A stretch of DNA of 64,000 nucleotides, taken from Atherix ibis (taxonomy: Eukaryota; Arthropoda; Insecta; Diptera; Athericidae). A program made the translations under genes and the position numbers. The DNA lies in assembly GCA_958298945.1 (NCBI GenBank), contig OY282609.1:34135212-34199211 (forward strand). Direction: 5' to 3'. Shown piece after piece: positions 58,575 to 64,000 of the stretch; position 1 is the first letter of the stretch; the number at the start of each line of letters is the position of its first letter. The notes beneath the pieces are model-generated. The model worked only from the letters and a program-made list of their open reading frames with translations, had not been told where the DNA came from and ran no database searches.

Positions 58575-58646
58575 AATCTTTGCTCAAACTAATAATTTCA
58601 GGCCAACGGTCTCGTTGGCCTGAAATTATTAGTTTGAGCAAAGATT
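58575..58646. repeat. Perfect 34-bp inverted repeat, 4-nt loop
   Basis: Arms 58575-58608 and 58613-58646 are exact reverse complements (aatctttgctcaaactaata...), including a GC-rich inner stem ggccaacg. No terminal repeats or target duplication are evident. Confidence 0.95.
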
Positions 58647-58689
58647 GAAATTTACACAAATAAAAGGAATTAGAGATTTACAGTATCTC

Positions 58690-59290
58690 AAATTCATACG
58701 AAATTAAATAAAAACCACATAAAACCAATTTCGCTAATAACAGTGAAAAGGCAGATGAGAGCTGGTGGTCTATTGGGGTGCGTGTCATTAAGAAAGCAAT
58801 TACTATGCCCTCAAAATTCAAAAAGAAAATGGATAGAGTTTGATTTCATCAAAAATGGACTTATAAAAAATGTACCCTGGACGGATGAGTGAAAGTTTCA
58901 AATTGTTAGGTCCAAAAAAGACAATATACGAGGTCTGTTCAAAAGACGAGACAAAGCACGTGCAAGCAAAGCAGCTATCAATAATTAACTAAACATTCAA
59001 AATGGCCGAACTTGTCGGCATAAGTGAGAGACATAAGTACCAACATAACGCCACAAAATATCGAAAATCGAATGTACCTAACCCCCGGAAATTCAAAATT
59101 TTCGATTTTTTTTGAACAGATCTCGTACGTGAGTCGGAGGACTGGAGAAAAACTGCTTTCGGAAGCCGTGATGCTAACCGTTAAGCAAAGCGGTTTCTCG
59201 ATTATTGTTCGGCATTGCTTCTCTACAGATTGAGTAGGATACTTGGTTCGAATTGATGTAATTTTAAGATAAGATCAGAATCTAATCACT
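58690..59290 (+). mobile_element. Tc1-like transposon remnant, split by a MITE-like mariner copy
   Basis: The plus strand reads RAGGLLGCVSLRKQLL near 58757-58805, then SKRKWIEFDFIKNGLIKNVP and WTDE with the first catalytic Asp, and KFQIVRSKKDNIY to 58928. After the insert it continues in frame as SRRTGEKLLSEAVMLTVKQ and SGFSIIVRHCFSTD, then VGYLVRID to about 59265. This matches the Tc1 blocks WTDES-F, GGSxMVWGCxS and GxLVxIDG. Later catalytic blocks are missing and no termini were found. Confidence 0.7.
58929..59125. mobile_element. 197-bp MITE-like foldback copy of the CGAGGTCTGTTC mariner
   Basis: It starts CGAGGTCTGTTCAAAA at 58929, jumps at once to the inverted 5' leader (agacgag...gcaagcaaagcagct) and ends ...gaacagatctcg at 59125. 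TA flanks lie at 58927-58928 and 59126-59127. It contains no transposase. Removing it with one TA restores the Tc1 reading frame across NIY-V-SRR, so it arrived by normal mariner-type insertion, mobilised in trans. Confidence 0.85.
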
Positions 59291-61030
59291 TTCGGGACGA
59301 ATGCTCTTCCCCATCAGAACTTCGATTGATCGGTGAAGGATCTATTATGCTGTAGGATAACTCGATTATGATCGCAGAATTTCGGCCGGCAATGTATATT
59401 ATACACTATGGTTTTTATACCTCCTATTTATATAAATTAGAGTTAATTAAACAGGTTTTTCTAAAAACCTATATCTAGTATAGTTTTTTTTTTATAATTT
59501 TTTTGTTTAAAATTAATAGTTTAAGCGAAAAAACCATAGTCACAACTAACTTATTCATACTCCAACTTTATTAAAGGTTTATTTATTATATGAAAAGAAC
59601 TATTGTACATAACTAAGTAAGTACACATAAGCGTATTGATTTAAAAAAAAATTGAAAATGTAAAAAAATCCTTTTACCTTAATTGAACCTGAAAATTACC
59701 TACATTCATTGAATTTTACCTTATACCACATAGTATAAAATTATTTCCTCAATGGTAATCAATTTTCCCAATCGACCAATTGACCAATTATGTACGTATC
59801 CATATTTTCCATAAAGGGGATAAAAAAATTCAATTATATTAATTGCTTGCAAACTATTCGAAGTAGTACCTGAATTTCTAATGCTCATATTTCAAAGATA
59901 CTATTCTATAATAAAAGGCAATCAGCATCCATTTAAGGAAGATTCCTTTCAATGCTTTAGTATACAGGAATGAATAATATTTAGAACGAAAGATGAAAGT
60001 GTTTGTGAAGTGGGCCGTAACTTATAGAGAGGGAAGTTTACGTTTTTGAATAATTGTCTAGATAGATTAATTTCTGACAATTTCTCTGATTTATAGACCA
60101 ATTTTGTATCATGGGAATTACCACAGTTTCCATTTTATATACCAAACCCTTCTTGTCCAGTTATGGAACAAAACATCCACTTGGTTGCTGACGTATCAAT
60201 ACAAGTTTGTGCCAATGTATTGATAAACTTATTCCAATTCTTATGCATATATCGTAGAGAGGCTAAAATACGTTGTATTTGAAGCTAAAATGCCTGTTGC
60301 ATCTTGTATCCATTTTGAAAATTTGCATTTGCCTCAACTTTAATATACATTTGGGAATTGCTCTTTTTCAAACACTAATTTAGATAGAAATCTTCTATTA
60401 CGGAGAATATATTCTATGATTATGGACAAGGCACTTGTGTATATCTAAAAAGGTGCATATTAAGTGCTATTTGCCAAGCACCTGTGTCCACTTCATGTTT
60501 TTCATAGTCACACCATTTCCATCTATGAAAATCCCTTAGTTACTTAAAATGGTTAGTTAGTAAATTTTAATTGCAATTTAATGTGGAATACATTAATTAT
60601 TGGATATACTTGATTATATATCATACATATTTAAAGAATATAAGGAATAAAAAATGATATAGTATTGGAATTTGTAAAATATTTTAAATTTAATAATAAT
60701 AGTTTGTTGGAAAAGTTTTATAAATAATTTCAAATAAATCTTTTCAACATTCAAATATCTTTTGCAGAAATACGAGTAATATTAGTTTTTATACCTGTAA
60801 ATATTCATATCAACCTAAGAAAATTATAATAGATACCAAATCTATATGATAACATTTTATGTAGGAAAAAACTTGATAATAATTTTTGTTTTTAATTTAG
60901 TGAATATTAACTATCGGTATTGCCCTAACTTATCTACAAAAAAGCTGTTTTAGTGATTTAAGAGTTATTGTCCTTTTTAAGGTAAATTTTTAATACAAAA
61001 TAATTACGATTAAAATAGATATTGATAATT
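59291..61030. other. No gene recognised
   Basis: AT-rich sequence without repeats or motifs that I can place. Confidence 0.4.
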
Positions 61031-61884
61031 GTTCAATTAAAATTTAATTGCGGAGTAATTATAAGGCTATGATTAAGCGATTCGAGAAATGCTCGAATTT
61101 TGGATAAAATCGTCCATTTTTTCGGTTCGAGCGGTGTATGCTTGAACATACTGGACGAACACCTTCCCCTCGATCGAGCATTCTCGAGACGAACAAAATA
61201 TGGAAATTTGCTCGAATGGTGTGATTGCCTCAAATTGTAGATGCTCGATCATTTTAGGCAACGAACTCGGCCATGCAGCTGCGTATTTGAGCGCGAATTT
61301 TATTGTAATTTTGACATTTTGTAGTGGATTTATATGAAAAAAGTTGGTGTATTATACAATAGATTGTTTATTTTGTGTTTTTATTTCCCAGTTGTTTGTA
61401 CAAAAAAAAAATATCTGAAAAAGTATTGTTTGATGATGGTAGTGATGTTGAAAATATTGAGTTTGGGTTCGTTGAAGTAAACGTCGGCAAAACTGTTTAC
61501 AAAGACATCAGCCACCTGCAAAAAAAACAGAAAGCTGGCCTGCAGATCACCGCCATTTAGCCTCACAACGATGTCATTAAATTAATTCGCTTTTCCGAGA
61601 TCAATGTATAGGGAATGCTTCGCTTTTAGAGTCAGATCGCCAAATTATATGATGACCACTACCGTCCAAGAGACTGCAGGCCAATGTAAATTTCTGTACT
61701 CTTAGATATTTGCCAGCTAATATAGTATAAATAGCATTGAGTACTGGAGGAATGACTAGAGTGATAGTTGGTTACTGAATATGGAAGTGGTACTGCAGAA
61801 AGCGGAAGCTGGAACCACTCGCCAAATAAGTAAACGTGAGCGCTAAATTTGCACCGAGCATTATGGTTTTACGCATTGGCATAA
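61031..61884. other. Less AT-rich unassigned region
   Basis: Bases 61070-61280 contain several copies of gctcga or ctcgaa-type words (for example at 61092, 61126, 61170 and 61202), which could be subterminal motifs of a DNA transposon or chance. A plus open frame (61375-61560) includes GKTVYKDISHLQKKQKAGLQ, and a minus frame overlaps 61033-61261. Neither has a recognisable domain. It could be a decayed gene or element. Confidence 0.3.
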
Positions 61885-62675
61885 GAGGTATGTTCAAAAA
61901 GTATCGCGAATGTTAAATTTTCGGGGGTTACGTATATTCGATTTTTTGTGGCGTTATGTTGGTACTCATGTCTCTTACTTATACCGACAAGTTCGGCAAT
62001 TTTGAATGTTCAGTTAACAGCATCGCATTAACATTGCTAAGGAATTATTGGAGTCTGTCCGCGACGACCCAAATTTGCTCCAGTGAGTCATAACTGTTGA
62101 CGAATCATGGGTTTATGGTTATCACGTGGAAACCAAAGCTCAATAATCCCAATGGAAACGAGCCAAGACCGAAAAAAGCGCGCCAAGTTCGGTCGAATAT
62201 GAAGGTTTTGCTTACAGTTTTCTTCGATTGCAGGGGCGTGGTGCATCATAAGTTTTTGCCATAGAGTAGAACGATCAATAAGGAATATTACCTGCAAGGT
62301 ATGCACAAGTTGCGCCAAGCAATCCGCCAGAAACGCCCGGATTTGTGAAAGAACAAAAATTGGATTTTGTACCATGATAACGCCCCTGCTCACGCATCGT
62401 TGGTTGTGCGCGAATGTTTTTGGTCCCAGATGTGGCCCACTGTAACTCTTGTGCCTGAAACAGATTTTTTGATCCATTTTTTGGAATGGGCAAAAATCGA
62501 AGACGAGCTAAAATACGTGCAAGCAAAGCAGCTGTCAAAAATTAGCTGAACATTCAAAATGGCCGAACTTGTCAGCAAAGGTGAGAGACATGAGTATCAA
62601 CAAAACGCCACAAAAAATCGAATATACGTAACCCCCGAAAATTCAAAATTCGCTATACTTTTTGAACAGACTTTA
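61885..62675 (+). mobile_element. Foldback derivative of the CGAGGTCTGTTC mariner, second copy
   Basis: TA flanks at 61883-61884 and 62676-62677. Both ends carry the 5' leader in inverted orientation (61885-62015 versus about 62500-62675). Between them a plus-strand transposase relic reads HRINIAKELLESVRDDPNLL, VDESWVYGYHVET with the first Asp, and VP--NRPCSRIV-like remains of the second Asp block, with many stops. The switch point (gaaacagattttttgatcca near 62457) matches the one in 56694-57504 in reverse. It is the same foldback lineage, more decayed. Confidence 0.8.
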
Positions 62676-62677
62676 TA

Positions 62678-62879
62678 TATTGTTTGGCGATTAACGGCGG
62701 TGATCAAAATGATCCTTACCAATACAGTAAAAATTGCTGTACAATTTCTACTCGAATTGATCACCGTCGTGAAGTAACGACCATAACCTCCTCCACCCAG
62801 GTGCTGTTTGCACTGCAACTCGTCATTGTCGTCGCTTTAGATATCGTCCAACATTGGTTTCATTGCTTTTTTTGATTTT
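62678..62879. other. Short unassigned spacer
   Basis: Contains cggcggtgatca and ttgatcaccgtcg as a loose inverted pair about 60 bp apart, and an open frame (62684-62875) of unknown nature. Confidence 0.3.
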
Positions 62880-64000
62880 TTATTTTAATTTTATCTGCAA
62901 CTACAATTTTATTGTAACAAGCAGATTTACATAACATTTTAATTTAAAATTTTGTGCATCATGAAGTGGGAGTAAAAACCCATCGGTGCTTCTCCACCTA
63001 ACGAAAGTTCCATTCCTCTAGAAAATCTCTAGGCCATTGTCTCTTAAGTCTCCGATGAGTGTTTCCGGTGAGGGCAGTACAAGAAAATTCTCTCAAAAGT
63101 GGATTACGATGATAGGGTTACCGGGAGCTAAATTTTTGATAGCGGGAAATGCAAAGGTCCTGAACAAAGAGAATATAAAAGGGGGCGTAAAATTTTTACG
63201 GACGATCTTCGATTGTAAGGCCTAGACGCGATAGGAATTGGAACGTTTCGTTGAACCCCAACGTTCAATTCCATATGTCCAAATAGGTTTTATAATTGTA
63301 TTGTAGATTAGAAGTTTACTTTTAATTGTTAGTTTCGAGAGTTTGTCCAGTAGTCTAAGAAGTTGTAGGTAATGTCTGTTAGCTTCAATTCTTTTTAGTC
63401 TAGTCTTTGGGTTCTATGTTAATCTCTTATCCAGGTAAAGTACCAAATAACGTACTTTATCATATTGCGGTATCATGTTGCTATTAAGGTATAAAGGGGT
63501 AAGTTTTCCTTGACAAAGAGTGAAAGTAATGCGTGCACCCTCCTGTTCATTTACCCTCACTCTCCATTTCTTAAACGAGACTTAAAGGTTGTGGATGTGG
63601 GATTGTAAATTATTGGAAACTATATCAAGATTTGGATGGGTATCAAGTATGGTCGTATTATCTGCATAAGTATCAATGATAGTATTAGGATCAGATGGGA
63701 TATCATGGGTATAAATATTATATAAAATGGGACGAAGGATACTGCCTTGTGGGACTCCGACTAAAATAGGATATATTTCTGAGGATTCTGAGTTAATTGA
63801 GACTTGGAAATAACGTATGGAGAGATATGAATTTATGATAAGGTAGTATGTTGAAGGAAAAAAGCTCTTGAGTTTCCAGAGGAGGCCAGGATGCCACACA
63901 AGATCAAAAGCTTGCCAAATATCTAAAAATACTCCTAGGCAATACTTTACCACTTAAGATAGGATGCAATATGATCAACAATGCGATGGCATTACTGGAT
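62880..64000 (-). mobile_element. Jockey-like non-LTR retrotransposon, third copy, runs off the window
   Basis: It is the same family as 560-2949 and 5852-7480. On the minus strand the 3' UTR and tail begin near 62880. The RYLG-YLDKRLT region is at about 63395-63460, and the reverse transcriptase palm at 63582-63953. Similarity to the other copies covers the 3' UTR (tgcatcatgaagtgggagta) and coding parts. The 5' part lies beyond 64000. Confidence 0.8.
63582..63953 (-). pseudogene. Reverse transcriptase palm fragment with YADN in place of YADD
   Basis: This 123-codon minus-strand piece holds GVFLDIWQAFDLVWHPGLLW (motif A), VGVPQGSILRPILYNIYTHD (motif B) and TYADNTTILDTHPN (motif C). The second catalytic Asp of YADD is Asn here, which should abolish polymerisation. 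The related copy at 1185-1637 keeps YADD but lacks motif B. Stops follow on the 3' side. Confidence 0.8.

Overview
This window is AT-rich, gene-poor eukaryotic DNA, most likely from an insect and probably a fly. The evidence is the transposon content: mauritiana-type and other mariner elements, DD41D Tc1/mariner elements, Tc1 remnants, Jockey-like and RNase H-bearing non-LTR retrotransposons, and a Helitron remnant. A single glycine/asparagine-rich exon of fly-like composition supports this. No operons, bacterial promoters, rRNA or tRNA genes, CRISPR arrays or complete host genes are visible. Family calls come from reading translated motifs by eye; no database search was run.

Layout. 0-13 kb: a repeat fragment, a Jockey-like element split by a DD41D transposon (560-2949), about 2.9 kb without recognisable content, two minus-strand non-LTR elements (5.85-8.74 kb), a Tc1 remnant (9.38-9.99 kb), and an R1/LOA-like reverse transcriptase fragment split by a second DD41D element (10.6-12.1 kb). 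12.5-24.6 kb: more DD41D copies (one holding a possible tRNA-derived SINE), an inverted partner of the repeat at the window start, a Helitron helicase remnant and an old mariner. 28.7-35.7 kb: a Mos1-like mariner deletion copy, RNase H-type non-LTR remnants, and two further mariner families. 36.2-38.7 kb: the best preserved reverse transcriptase (YADD intact). 40.4-46.9 kb: four transposon copies, including a nearly full-length Mos1-like mariner with only two frameshifts. 49.45-50.07 kb: the only convincing host coding exon, the last exon of an unidentified minus-strand gene. 51.9-64 kb: nested transposons again, ending in another Jockey-like copy that runs off the window.

The elements give relative ages by nesting. 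DNA transposons sit inside non-LTR elements and inside each other, and in several cases removing the insert plus one TA restores the interrupted sequence exactly. One mariner family has produced foldback derivatives carrying the same 5' end at both termini, down to a 197-bp MITE-like copy.

The most unusual feature is a set of about nine perfect or near-perfect inverted repeats, with arms of 21-50 bp and loops of 2-11 nt, scattered across the window. One lies exactly at the 5' junction of a non-LTR insertion and copies the flanking target DNA in reverse, which suggests template switching. An assembly or library artefact is a real alternative for the others. I did not find a convincing new gene system.
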